DNA from: Breoghania sp.
Lineage (GTDB): Bacteria > Pseudomonadota > Alphaproteobacteria > Rhizobiales > Stappiaceae
Direction of reading: 5' to 3'
Assembly: GCF_030066895.1 (NCBI RefSeq)
Contig: NZ_JASJAV010000005.1
Location: forward strand, 1-64,000
Length of the DNA: 64,000 nucleotides
Shown piece by piece: positions 41,886 to 55,392 of this stretch (position 1 is the first letter of the stretch; each line of letters opens with the position of its first letter). The notes under the pieces were generated by a model that was given only the letters and a program-made list of their open reading frames with translations, was not told the DNA's origin and did not search any database. The position numbers and the translations under genes were made by a program.

Positions 41886-42188
41886 GATTTCTGGGTCGCC
41901 GGTCTCATCGCCTATGACCGCACGACGATCACCGGCGTGATCGACCGTCTGGTAGCGAAGGGACTTCTGACGAGAAAGGTTAGCGAAAAGGACCGCCGGG
42001 CGCGCACGCTGCATGTCACGGAGGCCGGGCTGGAAACCTTGCAGGCCTCAGCCCCGACCGTGGAGGTCGCGCAACGGCGGATGCTGCAGGGGCTGGACGA
42101 GGATGAGCGCGCGGAGTTCCTGCGGCTGATGAAAAAGGCGCTGCAGGCCGTCAACGATTTCAGCCGAGCGCCGCTGAAGGAGGAGTGA
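41886..42188 (+). pseudogene. MarR-family regulator remnant lacking its N-terminal half
   Basis: The frame ending with TGA at 42186-42188 encodes the second half of a MarR winged-helix domain: LIAYDRTTITGVIDRLVAKG, then LLTRKVSEKDRRARTLHVTEAG (recognition helix and beta-wing) and a C-terminal dimerisation helix. Homology begins at about 41901. Immediately before it is the ATG of the divergent monooxygenase (41883-41885). A working MarR gene would need about 40 more N-terminal residues, its own start and a shared promoter, so a deletion has joined the two genes here. Confidence 0.82.
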
Positions 42189-42236
42189 GCGGGCTAGTGC
42201 CCGCCGCGCTCCCCCCGCCTCGCACAGATCTCACCT

Positions 42237-42329
42237 CCGTCATTGCCCGACTTTGTCCGGGCAATCCATCGGGTTACGGCATAGGCGGAGAGTGCTGGAT
42301 CCCCCGGACTTCGCCGGGGGATGACGATG
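42237..42329. repeat. Dispersed palindromic element, copy 3 (divergent)
   Basis: The left part reads cgtcattgcccgactttgtc, then cgggcaatcc. The right part reads ctggatcccccggacttcgc, then cgggggatgacga. The arms are less similar to the other copies, but the end motifs ctggatccccc and ggatgac are kept. It fills the gap between the MarR remnant and the end of hslU. Confidence 0.6.
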
Positions 42330-42370
42330 GAGGGGTGGATGCTTGCGGAAAACAGAGGCCCATCGCAGCG

Positions 42371-43671
<1,301 letters not shown>

Positions 43672-43675
<4 letters not shown>

Positions 43676-44778
43676 TGAATGCGCGTCCTGATGGGAGGAA
43701 CATAATCGAAGAGCCCGGACCCGGCGAACGGCGCCAGCAAGAGGCGGCGCAACGAGGTCCAGCCGGATCCGAGGGTGAGAACGAAAAGACCAAGAACGAG
43801 GAGGGCGATGGCGAGGCTCGTGTCGGCCCCCACGTTCGAGGTCTGAAGCAGGCTCAGGATGGCGACGCCGAGATAGACGAGGCCGGAGACGAGCAGCGCA
43901 CGCCGGTCGACGACGAGCGCGATGAAGCCGAGCACCAGCACCACGAGGATGACGGCGACCGCATCGCTCGTCGTTCCCGTATCTCCGCGCACCAGCGCCA
44001 GCACCGAATGCATGATCAAGGGCGCGGCCATCAGATGCAGCCAGAAAGCCTTGTCGGTGTTGAGCGTCGTGCGCGCCAGATCTCGGGCATCGAAATGCAT
44101 GGCGAGCGCGAAACTGATGAGCCCGGCGGCAAGCGTGAAGGCCGGAACGTTATCGAAAACCAGCCCCGGCACGGCAACCTCGATGAGCGAGGCGAGCGCG
44201 GCAAGCGCACCGGCGACAAGCCCGGTCAGCGCGATCGGCACCTTGAAGCGGGCATAGAAGAGCGCGCCGCCGACAAAAGCGGACAGGCCGTAGACGAGCA
44301 GGGGCCTGTCGAAGCTGCCATCGCTCGCCGAGGTGAGCAGGGAAAAGGGCGAAAACCGGGAGGCGTCCGCACTGGAAGACATCCCCGGAACGAAGAGCTC
44401 ACCATAGAGCGCGCCCATCGCCACGGCGAAGAACCAGGTGGAGAACAGGGAGAGGACGATCGCGGGCAGGGCGAGCTTGCGCCGCCGCGCGAACCATTCC
44501 GCCAGGCCCCAGGCCAGGATCGTGGCGACCGCGTGCGTAACGAGCATCCCTGGCACCGCCTCGAGCAGCATGACGTCAAAACTCAGAAAGAGGCCGACGA
44601 AAAAGATCAGCAGTCCGATCGTAATGAACACGTCGTGGAAGCCGCGTACGAAGCGCACTTCCTCGCGGTTGGTCGGGGTTTCGTCGGCGCGTGCATAGTG
44701 GGCGACCAGCGCATCCGCCTGGATCGGCGTCAGCAGCCCGGTATCGACCGCACTCTGCAATTCTTCACGATCGAGCAT
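43672..44778 (-). CDS. Polytopic membrane protein (DUF2157-like) lodged between hslV and hslU
   Basis: The 368-residue protein has an N-terminal soluble segment ([30 protein letters not shown]) that looks like the start of DUF2157 proteins. It is followed by about nine hydrophobic segments (for example [38 protein letters not shown] and [18 protein letters not shown]). Its start (44778) lies 14 bases inside hslV, and its stop overlaps the hslU start by four bases (ATGA), so all three are coupled. No catalytic motif is seen. Its function is unknown; placement suggests it is made in step with the HslUV protease. The family call is moderate; the frame and membrane topology are clear. Confidence 0.8.
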
Positions 44779-45316
44779 CCAGGCTCTCCACCACCACGTT
44801 CTCGTTGGTGTAGATGCAGATATCGGCGGCGATCGCCATGGCGCGCCGTGCGATCGTCTCCGCATCCAGATCCGTATCCATCAGAACACGGGCGGCCGCC
44901 AGCGCATAATTGCCACCCGACCCGATGCCCGCAACGCCGCCTTCCGGCTCCAGCACGTCGCCCGTGCCGGTCAGCACCAGCGAGTGGGAGGGATCGGCCA
45001 CCAGCATCATCGCTTCCAGCTTGCGCAGGTAGCAGTCGGTACGCCAGTCCTTGGCCAGTTCCACGCAGGCGCGCATGAGCTGGTCGGGATATTGCTCCAG
45101 CTTCGATTCAAGCCGTTCCAGAAGGGTGAAGGCATCAGCTGTGGCGCCGGCAAAGCCCGCGATCACGTTACCCTTGGCGAGCGGCCGCACCTTGCGGGCG
45201 GTCGACTTGATCACCGTCTGGCCGAGGGACACCTGCCCGTCACCGGCAATGACGACCTTGTCGCCCTTGCGCACCGTGACGATGGTCGTGCCGTGCCAGA
45301 CCTCGAAATCGCTCAT
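44765..45316 (-). CDS. hslV: ATP-dependent protease peptidase subunit HslV
   Basis: HslV (ClpQ) is the proteasome-beta-like threonine protease of the HslUV complex. The 183-residue protein begins [20 protein letters not shown]; the propeptide is removed so that the first threonine of TTIV is the nucleophile. Other motifs are [40 protein letters not shown] and [18 protein letters not shown]. In many relatives hslU follows directly or after an acetyltransferase gene; here a membrane-protein gene lies between. Confidence 0.97.
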   Translation of the reverse strand: MSDFEVWHGTTIVTVRKGDKVVIAGDGQVSLGQTVIKSTARKVRPLAKGNVIAGFAGATADAFTLLERLESKLEQYPDQLMRACVELAKDWRTDCYLRKLEAMMLVADPSHSLVLTGTGDVLEPEGGVAGIGSGGNYALAAARVLMDTDLDAETIARRAMAIAADICIYTNENVVVESLDARS

Positions 45317-45453
45317 AGCTGTCTTCGCTCCGCTCGTTCTTTTAGTTGCGCGTGGGACCGCAGACCGGCCGCGCGCCCGCGCGCTGGAAATGGTGATCTT
45401 CAATGTATGTGCGCCACCGGCCGGTTCCAACCACCCACGTCGCCACGTCGCAC

Positions 45454-46038
45454 TCAAAGCGTATAACGCACGGCTTCCTCGACCAGCCGGGAGGTGACAC
45501 GACGCAGGGTTCCGGCTGCCGGTTCCTCAGAAACCGAGCTGGTCCGGTTGAAGGCGTCCCCCGCGCGCGCAAGCGCGAGTTGGTCGGGAATGACGGTGGC
45601 GCCCAGCCCCAGTTCCAGGATCGGACGCAGCGTCATGAGCGCGCGAATGCCGCCGAACTGTCCGTTCGTGGCCGCCGATATGGCGAAGACCCGGTTGTGA
45701 AAGGGGCTCTCGTAGGGCTCGCCCACCGCGCCGCGACGGCTCATCCAGTCGAGCGTGTTCTTCAACAGCGCGGGGATGGAGGCGTTGTATTCCGGCGTGA
45801 CGATGAGAACGCCGTGGTGCTCGAGAAACAGCCGGGCAAGCGTCTTGGCCGCCTCCGGCACGCCGTGCTCGTCCTCCAGATCGCCGTTGTAGATCGGCAG
45901 AGGATAGTCGGCCAGCGTGATGCGGGTCACCTCCGCATCGGCCAGAGCCAGTTCCTTGGTCATGGCAGCGGCCAACCGCGTGTTGATCGAGCCGCCGCGG
46001 ATGGACCCGGCCAGAACGAGGATCTTCGGATGGCGCAT
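45454..46038 (-). CDS. NADPH-dependent FMN reductase family protein
   Basis: This is a flavodoxin-fold NAD(P)H:flavin/quinone/chromate reductase, 194 residues. The FMN phosphate-binding loop is [15 protein letters not shown]. Further family motifs are [45 protein letters not shown] and [19 protein letters not shown]. The physiological substrate is not predictable. It is transcribed leftwards toward hslV across a 137-base gap. Confidence 0.87.
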   Translation of the reverse strand: MRHPKILVLAGSIRGGSINTRLAAAMTKELALADAEVTRITLADYPLPIYNGDLEDEHGVPEAAKTLARLFLEHHGVLIVTPEYNASIPALLKNTLDWMSRRGAVGEPYESPFHNRVFAISAATNGQFGGIRALMTLRPILELGLGATVIPDQLALARAGDAFNRTSSVSEEPAAGTLRRVTSRLVEEAVRYTL

Positions 46039-46095
46039 GAAAGCCTCCTTCGCCGCTCGTAAGCGGCACGGCGAACGCAGGCCGCCTTACAATGT

Positions 46096-46698
46096 TTACG
46101 CCTTGCGATAGACCCAGACGCGGGCAGGCGGTAGATTCATCAGGACCCAGGGAGAGCGCTCCACGGTGAAGAGGCCCTTTTCGGCGGGAACGGGGGGAAC
46201 GAGCGCGTAGGAGAACTGGATGAAGGGCGCGCCCGGCTCCAGAAGATCCAGCGCCTCAAGCAGCAATTCGCGGCGCTGCAGCAGCGGGCGCGTGAACAGC
46301 GGCAGCGAGGAGATGATGCTCGCCAGCGAACCGGACTTCGCATCTCCAAGGGTTTCCCTCAGTGCGTAGGCATCGCCCTGAACGACCGAGATCGCGGGGA
46401 AGCGGCGGCGCAGCAACTGGCAGAAATCGGCGTTGTACTCCAGCGCGATTAATCGATTGGTATCGATGCCGCGATCGACCAGAGCCTTGGTGACGACGCC
46501 GGTACCCGGCCCAAGTTCCAGGATCGCGCCTGCGCGCTGCGGTTCCGCTTCGCCGGCCATGAGCCGTGAGAGCGCCGGGCCGGAGGGGCTGACTGCTCCG
46601 ATCTTCAACGGGCTTTCGACCCATGTTCTGAAAAAACGCGCCTCGTCCAGGATCTTGGAGGAAAAACGTTTGGCCCGAACCGCAACGCGGTGATTCAT
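46096..46698 (-). CDS. SAM-dependent phospholipid N-methyltransferase (PmtA-like)
   Basis: The 200-residue class I methyltransferase has motif I AILELGPGTGVVTKAL, the acidic motif LIALEYNADFCQLL and SLASIISSLPLFTRP. It closely resembles the Sinorhizobium-type phosphatidylethanolamine N-methyltransferase PmtA. That family makes mono- to trimethylated PE, hence phosphatidylcholine, at the membrane surface. The neighbour dnaJ is a common partner in Hyphomicrobiales. A ribosomal RNA dimethylase-like role is the main alternative and seems less likely from size. Confidence 0.75.
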   Translation of the reverse strand: MNHRVAVRAKRFSSKILDEARFFRTWVESPLKIGAVSPSGPALSRLMAGEAEPQRAGAILELGPGTGVVTKALVDRGIDTNRLIALEYNADFCQLLRRRFPAISVVQGDAYALRETLGDAKSGSLASIISSLPLFTRPLLQRRELLLEALDLLEPGAPFIQFSYALVPPVPAEKGLFTVERSPWVLMNLPPARVWVYRKA

Positions 46699-46829
46699 CG
46701 GGGAACTCCCGGATAGTTGTTATTTTTTCCCGCACATGACGGGAGCGGGACAACGTCGGCGGCGGCCATGGCGAATGTAAGGCAAAACACGCAAGGCCCA
46801 AACTTTTGCGCAACGACCCTACACGGCAC

Positions 46830-47972
46830 TCAGCCGCCGAGATTGTCGATGAAATCCTTCACGCGGGCGAAGAACCCCGTCGATTCCGGATTGTTCTCGT
46901 GGGAGGAGTTCTCTTCGAATTCCTGCAACAGCTCGCGCTGGCGCTTTGTCAGGTTCTGCGGCGTCTCCACGGTCACCTGAATGTACATGTCGCCGTGCTG
47001 GGTGGAGCGCATGACGGGCATGCCCTTGCCCTTAAGACGGAACTGCTTGCCGGTCTGGGTGCCTTCGGGAACCTTCACCCGCGTCTTGCCGCCATCGACG
47101 GTGGGCACCTCAAACTGGCCGCCAAGTGCGGCCGCCGTCATGGAAATCGGCGCACGGCAAAAGAGATCTGCGCCGTCGCGCTGGAAGAAGGCGTGCGGCC
47201 GGATCGACAGGAAGATGTAGAGATCGCCCGCAGGACCGCCGCGAAGCCCGGCCTCGCCCTCGCCGGCCAGACGAATGCGCGTGCCGTCCTCGATCCCGGC
47301 GGGAATGTTGACCGAAAGCGTGCGCTCTTCCACGCGGCGACCGGTGCCGGAGCAATCGGGGCAGGGATCGGAAATGATTTCGCCACGCCCCTGACAGTGC
47401 GGGCAGGCGCGTTCCAGCGTGAAGAAGCCCTGACTGGCGCGAACCCGGCTGGTACCGCCGCAGGTGCGGCAGGTGGTGGGGCTCGATCCCGGCTTGGCGC
47501 CGGAGCCGGAGCACGTCTCGCACACAATCGAGGTCGGCACTTCGATCTTCACCGTCTTGCCGGTGAAGGCCTCCTCCAGATCGATGTCCATGTTGTAGCG
47601 CAGGTCCGCCCCGCGCTCGCGTCCGCCGGTGCCCTGACGACGTCCGCCCGCGCCGCCCATGCCGCCGAAGAACTCGTCGAAGATGTCCGACATGGTGGAA
47701 GCGAAATCGCCGGAGAACCCGCGCGCACCCGCTCCCATGCCGCCGTTGTCGAACGCTGCGTGACCAAACCGGTCATAAGCCGCGCGTCGGTCGGCGTCCT
47801 TCAGCACATCGTAGGCTTCGGAGATTTTCTTGAATTTCGCTTCCGCTTCCGCGTCGCCGGGATTGCGGTCGGGGTGATACTTCATCGCGAGCTTGCGGAA
47901 CGCGCTCTTCAGCGTCTTGTCGTCCGCGTCGCGGGTCACCCCGAGAACTTCGTAATAGTCCAGCTTGGCCAT
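46830..47972 (-). CDS. dnaJ: Chaperone protein DnaJ
   Basis: DnaJ stimulates DnaK ATPase and delivers unfolded proteins. The 380-residue protein has the J domain ([23 protein letters not shown], with HPD in YHPDRNPGD), a G/F-rich region, and four zinc-finger repeats CxxCxGxG ([48 protein letters not shown]). The second has T-S in place of the final G-x-G. A C-terminal substrate-binding domain follows. It starts at ATG 47972. Confidence 0.96.
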   Translation of the reverse strand: MAKLDYYEVLGVTRDADDKTLKSAFRKLAMKYHPDRNPGDAEAEAKFKKISEAYDVLKDADRRAAYDRFGHAAFDNGGMGAGARGFSGDFASTMSDIFDEFFGGMGGAGGRRQGTGGRERGADLRYNMDIDLEEAFTGKTVKIEVPTSIVCETCSGSGAKPGSSPTTCRTCGGTSRVRASQGFFTLERACPHCQGRGEIISDPCPDCSGTGRRVEERTLSVNIPAGIEDGTRIRLAGEGEAGLRGGPAGDLYIFLSIRPHAFFQRDGADLFCRAPISMTAAALGGQFEVPTVDGGKTRVKVPEGTQTGKQFRLKGKGMPVMRSTQHGDMYIQVTVETPQNLTKRQRELLQEFEENSSHENNPESTGFFARVKDFIDNLGG

Positions 47973-48378
47973 TGGCTGTTCATACCTCAATGACAGGCCC
48001 GGTGAACAGAGCACGCTCCCGTCGGCGCGGCGCAACCCGCCCGCCGGGCACCCATCAACACTGGGTCGAGGCCTCTCACGAACCGAACACCGATCGCCCG
48101 GAGAAGGACAAGGCGCACATCCGTGATCTGACGTCCAGACAGTCGGTTCGCCGAATGCGCGCGATCACGCGACAACGCCCCGGACACAAACAAGACGACT
48201 GACGTCGGCCCCCTGAAGCGGACGCGATCACCTTGCGGCGATCACAACATCCGCCCCACCCTTTGCGGAGCCGGACACGCGGCTGACGGGTCCCTGTCGA
48301 CCCGCGAGATATGGCATGTCCAATACGCGAAAGCCGGCGCGGGCGGCACTGGCTTTCACAGTTTTCATCGTCGACGCC
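47973..48378. other. 406-base gap between dnaK and dnaJ
   Basis: Both neighbours run leftwards. The gap is long for a dnaK-dnaJ operon. I see no gene and no hairpin with a T-run, so dnaJ might be reached by read-through or have its own promoter, but I could not identify one. Confidence 0.4.
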
Positions 48379-50295
<1,917 letters not shown>

Positions 50296-50490
50296 AGTCT
50301 GTCTCCTTTGTCTGTCTCCTTTCGGCAAACCGCCCGGACCCATACGGCATCCGGTAAAGCCGGGGTCAAAACCCGGCCGGTTCCCATTTGACCTGACCAG
50401 CAAACATATCTACCGGCAAATGCCCGTGTCGGCTGACCATAGACCTTCGTTGATGACCTTTCGGAGTGGCCGGTTCTCGTGGCCCGTTCA

Positions 50491-50522
50491 CCATATAAGA
50501 GGCGTTCCCGAAGGCTGCAAGG
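50491..50522 (-). promoter_or_regulatory. Heat-shock (RpoH) promoter of dnaK
   Basis: On the minus strand a CTTGCAG -35 is followed, after a spacer of about 15 bases, by CTTATAT (plus-strand ccatataagagg at 50491-50502). This fits the alphaproteobacterial sigma-32 pattern. It lies about 196 bases upstream of the dnaK start. Confidence 0.7.
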
Positions 50523-50681
50523 CACGTCATCCCCTCCGGTGCGCGGGTTTTATCTCCAAAGACGGTAAACGCCCGACCCAAGGCCCCGGCAACGCGGCGT
50601 TCCCGACTGGAAGTCCCGCGCCCGGCGAATTAGCTGTGTATGAGTTCACAGCCTCAAGATGCACGGAAAAGGAGCCTCCTC

Positions 50682-51533
50682 ATGTCCACGCGCTCCAACG
50701 CCCCCGCCTCGCGGCCTTCCGACAAGAAGCCCGCCGCTCCGCCGCCGGGCTTCCGTCATATCCCCGGATATCTCGACCGGCCCGCCCAGGAAGCGCTTCT
50801 GGCGGAAATCCGCGAGGTCGTTCGCGCAGCCCCGCTGTTTCAGCCGAGAATGCCGCGCACGGACAAGCCGCTCAGCGTGAGGATGTCGAATTGCGGGCCG
50901 CTCGGCTGGGTCGCGGACAAGGCCGGTTATCGCTACCAGCCCCTCCACCCGGTGACAGGCGAGCCCTGGCCCGCCATTCCCCAGACACTCCTCGACCTGT
51001 GGGATGAGTTTTCCGACTACCCCGCGCCGCCGGAGGCCTGTCTCGTCAACTTCTATGAGGAGACGACCCGCATGGGTCTTCACCGCGACGAGGACGAGGA
51101 GAATTTCTCCGCCCCCGTGCTCTCGATTTCGCTGGGAGACAGCTGCCGTTTCCGCATCGGCGGTCAAGCACGAAAGGACCCGTCCGTCTCCTTCAAGCTG
51201 GCATCCGGCGACATCGTGCTGCTGGCAGGCGAGGCCCGCACCGCGTTCCACGGCGTCGACAGGATCTATCCGGGAACCTCGACGCTCCTGAAGGACGGCG
51301 GGCGGATCAATCTGACATTGAGGCGGGTGACGAAGGCGGAGGGGCGGGGCGCAACAAGGCTGCCACCCCACGTCCAGGGACCTCCGACAGGAGGCACGTT
51401 TTGCCAAGGACTGTCATCCCCGCGCAGGCGGGTACCCAGTAACCACAGGCTTCAGTTATTGCGAAAGAAGGCGGGCGGCAGGGGGGTACTGGATCCCCGC
51501 CTGCGTGAGGATGACAATTGTGCGGATGCCTGA
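50682..51533 (+). CDS. alkB: AlkB-type DNA/RNA dealkylating dioxygenase with a repeat-derived tail
   Basis: AlkB is an Fe(II)/2-oxoglutarate dioxygenase that removes methyl groups from 1-meA and 3-meC. Start ATG 50682 is chosen because AAGGAG stands ahead of it; ATG 50640 lies in the same frame. Iron ligands are HRDED (H, D) and the later H in FHGVDRI; the 2-oxoglutarate arginines lie in RINLTLRRV. Normal AlkB proteins end just after that motif. Here the frame continues about 65 residues through the dispersed element at 51412-51521 (PRRRVPSNHR, then VLDPRLREDDNCADA) and stops at 51533. The core looks functional; the tail is probably a stop-loss. Confidence 0.87.
   Translation: MSTRSNAPASRPSDKKPAAPPPGFRHIPGYLDRPAQEALLAEIREVVRAAPLFQPRMPRTDKPLSVRMSNCGPLGWVADKAGYRYQPLHPVTGEPWPAIPQTLLDLWDEFSDYPAPPEACLVNFYEETTRMGLHRDEDEENFSAPVLSISLGDSCRFRIGGQARKDPSVSFKLASGDIVLLAGEARTAFHGVDRIYPGTSTLLKDGGRINLTLRRVTKAEGRGATRLPPHVQGPPTGGTFCQGLSSPRRRVPSNHRLQLLRKKAGGRGVLDPRLREDDNCADA
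51412..51521. repeat. Dispersed palindromic element, copy 4, inside the alkB frame
   Basis: The left end tgtcatccccgcgcaggcgg with cagtaaccacagg and the right end tactggatccccgcctgcgt with gaggatgacaattg match copies 1 and 2. The element is translated as the C-terminal end of AlkB. Confidence 0.75.
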
Positions 51534-51595
51534 ACGCGGGCCTTATTCGGCACCGCCGTCATGCGCCATCGCCCCGGATCGAGGCTAGCCGCCCC

Positions 51596-53173
51596 TCACC
51601 ACCATCCTTCAAAAACGATCGCCACCAGCGCCACGGCGATGACCCAGAGCGCCGCCGTACCGAGCCGGTTGCGCCGCGAACGGGACAATGCGTCGATCAT
51701 CTCGGACTCGACCTTCACGCCGCGCGTCGACAGCGTATCGATCCCTTCAACGATGCGTTCCGCCCGCTTGGCGAACGTGGGGAGTTCCCCGGCAAGGCGC
51801 ACCAGCATCGAAATGCTCTCGCCCGCATCCTGGATGCGGCCGGAGGGGCCCAGATTGTGTTCGATCCAGGTGCGCACGACCGGTTCGGCCGTCTTCCACA
51901 TGTCGAGGCCGGGATCGAGCGAGCGGGCCACGCCCTCCACCACCACCATGGTCTTTTGCAGCATGATGAGCTGGGGCTGGGTGGTCATGGCGAAAAGCTC
52001 GGTCACCTCGAAAAGCTGGGTGAGTAGCCGCGCCATGGAGATTTCGGAGGCATTGTGACCGTGGATCGGCTCGCCGATGGCGCGGATCGCCTGCGAGAAG
52101 ACCGCCACGTCCTGGGTCTTGGGCACATAACCCGCCTCGAAATGCACTTCGGCCACGCGCATGTAGTCGCGGGTGATGAAGCCAAACAGGATTTCCGCCA
52201 GGAAGCACTTCTCCGCCTTGTCGAGACGGCCGGTAATGCCGAAATCGACGGCGACCAGATCACCGTTCTCGGCGACGAAGAGATTGCCCTGGTGCATGTC
52301 GGCATGGAAGAAGCCGTCGCGCAGCGCGTGGCGCAGGAAGCTCTGGATGACCGCGGCGCCGAGCGCCACCATGTCGTGCCCGTCCTCCGCAATGCTTTCC
52401 ACATCCGACAGCTTGCGGCCCGAAATCCATTCGAGCGTCAAGACACCCTTGGTGGTGCGCGTCCAGTCGACCTCCGGCACCCGGAAGCCCGGATCGTCGG
52501 CGGTGTTCTCCGCCATCTCCGACAACGCGGCGGCCTCCAGCCGCAGGTCCATCTCCAGTTCCACCGAGCGTGCCAACGTGTCGACCACGGCGAGCGGACG
52601 GAGCCTGCGTAAAGGCGCATGGAAGCGCTCGATGATACGGGCGGCCAGATAGAAGGACTTGAGATCGCGGGCAAAGCGGCGGGCAACGCCCGGCCGCAGC
52701 ACCTTGACCGCCATCTTGTGCGTCTCGCCGGTCTCGTCCGTGATGAAAGCCGGATGGACCTGGGCGATGGAGGCGGCGGCGACCGGCTCGCCGAATTCGG
52801 TGAAGAGATCGTCGATGGAGGCGCCCATCGCCTCCTCGATCATGCGGATCGCTTCCGCGCGCGGGAAAGCCTCAAGCCGGTCCTGCAGGAGCGACAGCTC
52901 CTTGGCCACCTCGCGGCCGACCACATCGGGGCGGGTCGCCAGGAACTGCCCCATCTTCACATAGGACGGCCCCAGCCGGTTGAAGGCGACCGAGATGCGC
53001 GCGCCCGCATCGGCGCGCCGGGTGGACTTGCGCTCGATCAGGCGGATGAGGCGCAGCGCCAGGCGGGGGCCCGGCGGCAGGTCGGGCACCTCCACCAGAC
53101 TGAACACGCCCTCGCGCGCCATGACATAGCCCGTATGGAGAAAACGCAAGAGATTGACGAGCTTCGACAGCAT
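51596..53173 (-). CDS. ubiB: Ubiquinone biosynthesis ATPase/kinase-like protein UbiB
   Basis: UbiB belongs to the ABC1/ADCK family and supports coenzyme Q synthesis at the membrane. The 525 residues show the KxGQ motif in YVKMGQFLATRPDVVG, the A-rich nucleotide-binding loop near PVAAASIAQVH and the lysine in MAVKVLRPGV. Also present are the catalytic-like FHADMHQGNLFV and AVDFGITGRLD. A C-terminal hydrophobic helix (LWVIAVALVAIVFEGWW) anchors it. Its ATG (53173) directly abuts the ubiE stop at 53174-53176, so the pair is an operon. Confidence 0.96.
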   Translation of the reverse strand: MLSKLVNLLRFLHTGYVMAREGVFSLVEVPDLPPGPRLALRLIRLIERKSTRRADAGARISVAFNRLGPSYVKMGQFLATRPDVVGREVAKELSLLQDRLEAFPRAEAIRMIEEAMGASIDDLFTEFGEPVAAASIAQVHPAFITDETGETHKMAVKVLRPGVARRFARDLKSFYLAARIIERFHAPLRRLRPLAVVDTLARSVELEMDLRLEAAALSEMAENTADDPGFRVPEVDWTRTTKGVLTLEWISGRKLSDVESIAEDGHDMVALGAAVIQSFLRHALRDGFFHADMHQGNLFVAENGDLVAVDFGITGRLDKAEKCFLAEILFGFITRDYMRVAEVHFEAGYVPKTQDVAVFSQAIRAIGEPIHGHNASEISMARLLTQLFEVTELFAMTTQPQLIMLQKTMVVVEGVARSLDPGLDMWKTAEPVVRTWIEHNLGPSGRIQDAGESISMLVRLAGELPTFAKRAERIVEGIDTLSTRGVKVESEMIDALSRSRRNRLGTAALWVIAVALVAIVFEGWW

Positions 53174-53968
53174 CTAGAGTTTCCAGCCGGAATGGAGCGC
53201 GGCGATGCTGCCGGACAGGTTGCGGTAGTCGACGCGCGAAAAGCCCGCCTTTTCGATCATCTGCGCAAACCGGGCCTGATTGGGGAACTTGCGAATCGAT
53301 TCCACCAGGTACTGGTAGCTGTCGCCGTCGCCTGTCACGGCCTGCCCGATGCACGGGATCACGTTGAAGGAATAAAGGTCGTAGATCTTGTCGAAGACCG
53401 GCACGTCGACATGGGTGAATTCCAGGCACATGAAGCGGCCGCCGCGCTTGAGCACGCGGAAGGCGTCGTTCAGCGCCACCTGGATGCGCGGCACGTTGCG
53501 GATGCCGAAGGCGATCGTGTAGGCGTCGAAATGATTGTCGGGGAAAGGCAGGCTTTCCGCGTTGCCCTGCGCAAAGCGGATGTCATCACCGTGCCCGGCC
53601 GCCTTGGCACGGTCGCGCCCGACGGTCAGCATGGAATTGTTGATGTCGCAGACGATCGCCTCGACACGGTCGCCACGCTCCACGATGCGCGTGGCGATAT
53701 CGCCAGTGCCGCCGGCCACATCGAGCAGACGCCAGGGGCGGCGCGACTTCCTCGGCGGGGCGATCCAGGAGACCATGGCGTCCTTCCACAGCCGTTGCAT
53801 GCCGCCGGACATTAGGTCGTTCATCAGATCGTAGCGACTGGCCACCTGGTGAAAGACGTGGTCGACCATGCCCTGCTTTTCGCCGAGCGCCACGGTGCGG
53901 AAGCCGAAACTCGCCTGCTCCGACGTCCCTGCGCCTGAGCTTCTTCCGCTCGTGCCTTCGCCTGCCAT
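53174..53968 (-). CDS. ubiE: Ubiquinone/menaquinone C-methyltransferase UbiE
   Basis: UbiE methylates the quinone ring in CoQ synthesis. The 264-residue protein contains [22 protein letters not shown], the SAM motif [19 protein letters not shown] and [22 protein letters not shown]. It ends with [19 protein letters not shown]. It lies directly before ubiB and is divergent from mutM. Confidence 0.97.
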   Translation of the reverse strand: MAGEGTSGRSSGAGTSEQASFGFRTVALGEKQGMVDHVFHQVASRYDLMNDLMSGGMQRLWKDAMVSWIAPPRKSRRPWRLLDVAGGTGDIATRIVERGDRVEAIVCDINNSMLTVGRDRAKAAGHGDDIRFAQGNAESLPFPDNHFDAYTIAFGIRNVPRIQVALNDAFRVLKRGGRFMCLEFTHVDVPVFDKIYDLYSFNVIPCIGQAVTGDGDSYQYLVESIRKFPNQARFAQMIEKAGFSRVDYRNLSGSIAALHSGWKL

Positions 53969-54221
53969 GTGAAGAACTCCTTATTCGGTGTCAGGCTCTT
54001 AATAGAGACTTCCTGGCTCTTAGGTTGCCCTTTTTTGGCCCTTCGCATTCGCCGCCTTTGGATAGAGCCCTTGGATAGGGGGCCGAACACGTCTTAATCT
54101 ATGGCGCGGCCCGGTCCCCGTCACACCCCCGCAATCAGCGCCCGCGGTTCGCCGTCAGGTGTCCGGTCCCGTCGCCTTTCGTCTTGTCGCCTATTAAGGC
54201 AAAGCGGTTCAAGGAGAAACC

Positions 54222-55115
54222 ATGCCCGAGTTGCCCGAGGTGGAAACCGTACGTCGCGGGCTGGCCCCGGTCATGGAAGGGGCGCGAATCGTTTCGCTCG
54301 AACAACGGCGCCCGAACCTGCGCTTTCCCTTTCCCGACCGGTTCTCCGAGCGCCTTCAAGGGCAACGCATCGAGGTGCTTTCGCGGCGCGCGAAATATCT
54401 CCTGGCCGATATCCGGTCGGGCGACATTCTGGTGATGCATCTCGGCATGTCCGGCTCTTTCCGCATTCTGGAGGAGTGCGACGGCAAGATCGCGGGTGAC
54501 TTCTATTACGCGCGCAACAAGGACACGCACCACGATCACGTCTTCTTCCATCTGGAGACGGCGGGCGGTGCCCTGGCGCAGGTGATCTACAACGACCCGC
54601 GTCGCTTCGGCTTCATGACGCTGATCGAACGCGCCGGTCTCAGCGATCACCCGTTCTTCGCCCGGCTGGGGCTAGAGCCATTGGGCAACGAACTCGACGG
54701 GGCCTGGCTCGCGCACGCCTTTGCCGGACGCAAGACGCCCCTCAAGGCGGCGCTTCTCGACCAAAAGCTGATTGCGGGGCTCGGCAATATATATGTGTGC
54801 GAGGCGCTATGGCGGGCGAAGCTGTCGCCCTTGAGGCTTGCAGGAACGCTGGTGACGAAGGCGGGCAGACCGACGGCGGCCGCCGGACGGCTTACAGAGG
54901 CGATCCGCGAGGTTCTGGCGCAAGCGGTGGAGGCGGGCGGCTCCACCTTGCGCGATTACATGAAGACTGACGGCACGCTCGGCTATTTCCAGCATTCGTT
55001 CATCGCCTACGACCGGGAGGGGGAACCCTGCCGTCACCCGGACTGCAACGGCACCATCGAGCGGATCACGCAGTCAGGGCGCTCGACATTCTATTGCCGC
55101 TCGTGCCAGCGGTAA
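54222..55115 (+). CDS. mutM: Formamidopyrimidine-DNA glycosylase
   Basis: MutM (Fpg) excises 8-oxoguanine and FaPy lesions. The 297-residue protein begins [14 protein letters not shown]; after methionine removal the N-terminal proline is the nucleophile and the next glutamate is catalytic. The delta-lyase loop [21 protein letters not shown] and the C-terminal zinc finger ([20 protein letters not shown], then FYCRSCQR) are intact. Ribosome site AAGGAG precedes the ATG. Confidence 0.97.
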   Translation: MPELPEVETVRRGLAPVMEGARIVSLEQRRPNLRFPFPDRFSERLQGQRIEVLSRRAKYLLADIRSGDILVMHLGMSGSFRILEECDGKIAGDFYYARNKDTHHDHVFFHLETAGGALAQVIYNDPRRFGFMTLIERAGLSDHPFFARLGLEPLGNELDGAWLAHAFAGRKTPLKAALLDQKLIAGLGNIYVCEALWRAKLSPLRLAGTLVTKAGRPTAAAGRLTEAIREVLAQAVEAGGSTLRDYMKTDGTLGYFQHSFIAYDREGEPCRHPDCNGTIERITQSGRSTFYCRSCQR

Positions 55116-55392
55116 TGTCGGGAAGAGGAGAGCAAGGGAATAAGGAGGGGCTTTCGCGCCGCTCGTCGCACAGGAGCCGCAATCCGGTGCAACACGCTGC
55201 GGCAAAGCCGCGCCGTTTCCCTGAGCCCGTCTCGCTCTCCCGCACCTTCGACACAAAGTCCTGTTGCGCCCGGCCCTTCCAACCGATAGGCATTCCCAAC
55301 GAAGTCGGCGACGAAACACCGACCTCGTTCAGCCTCGGGGAACCGACGGCCATACCGTCGCGCGGAACCTCGTCTGCTCTTTCGGAGGAAGC

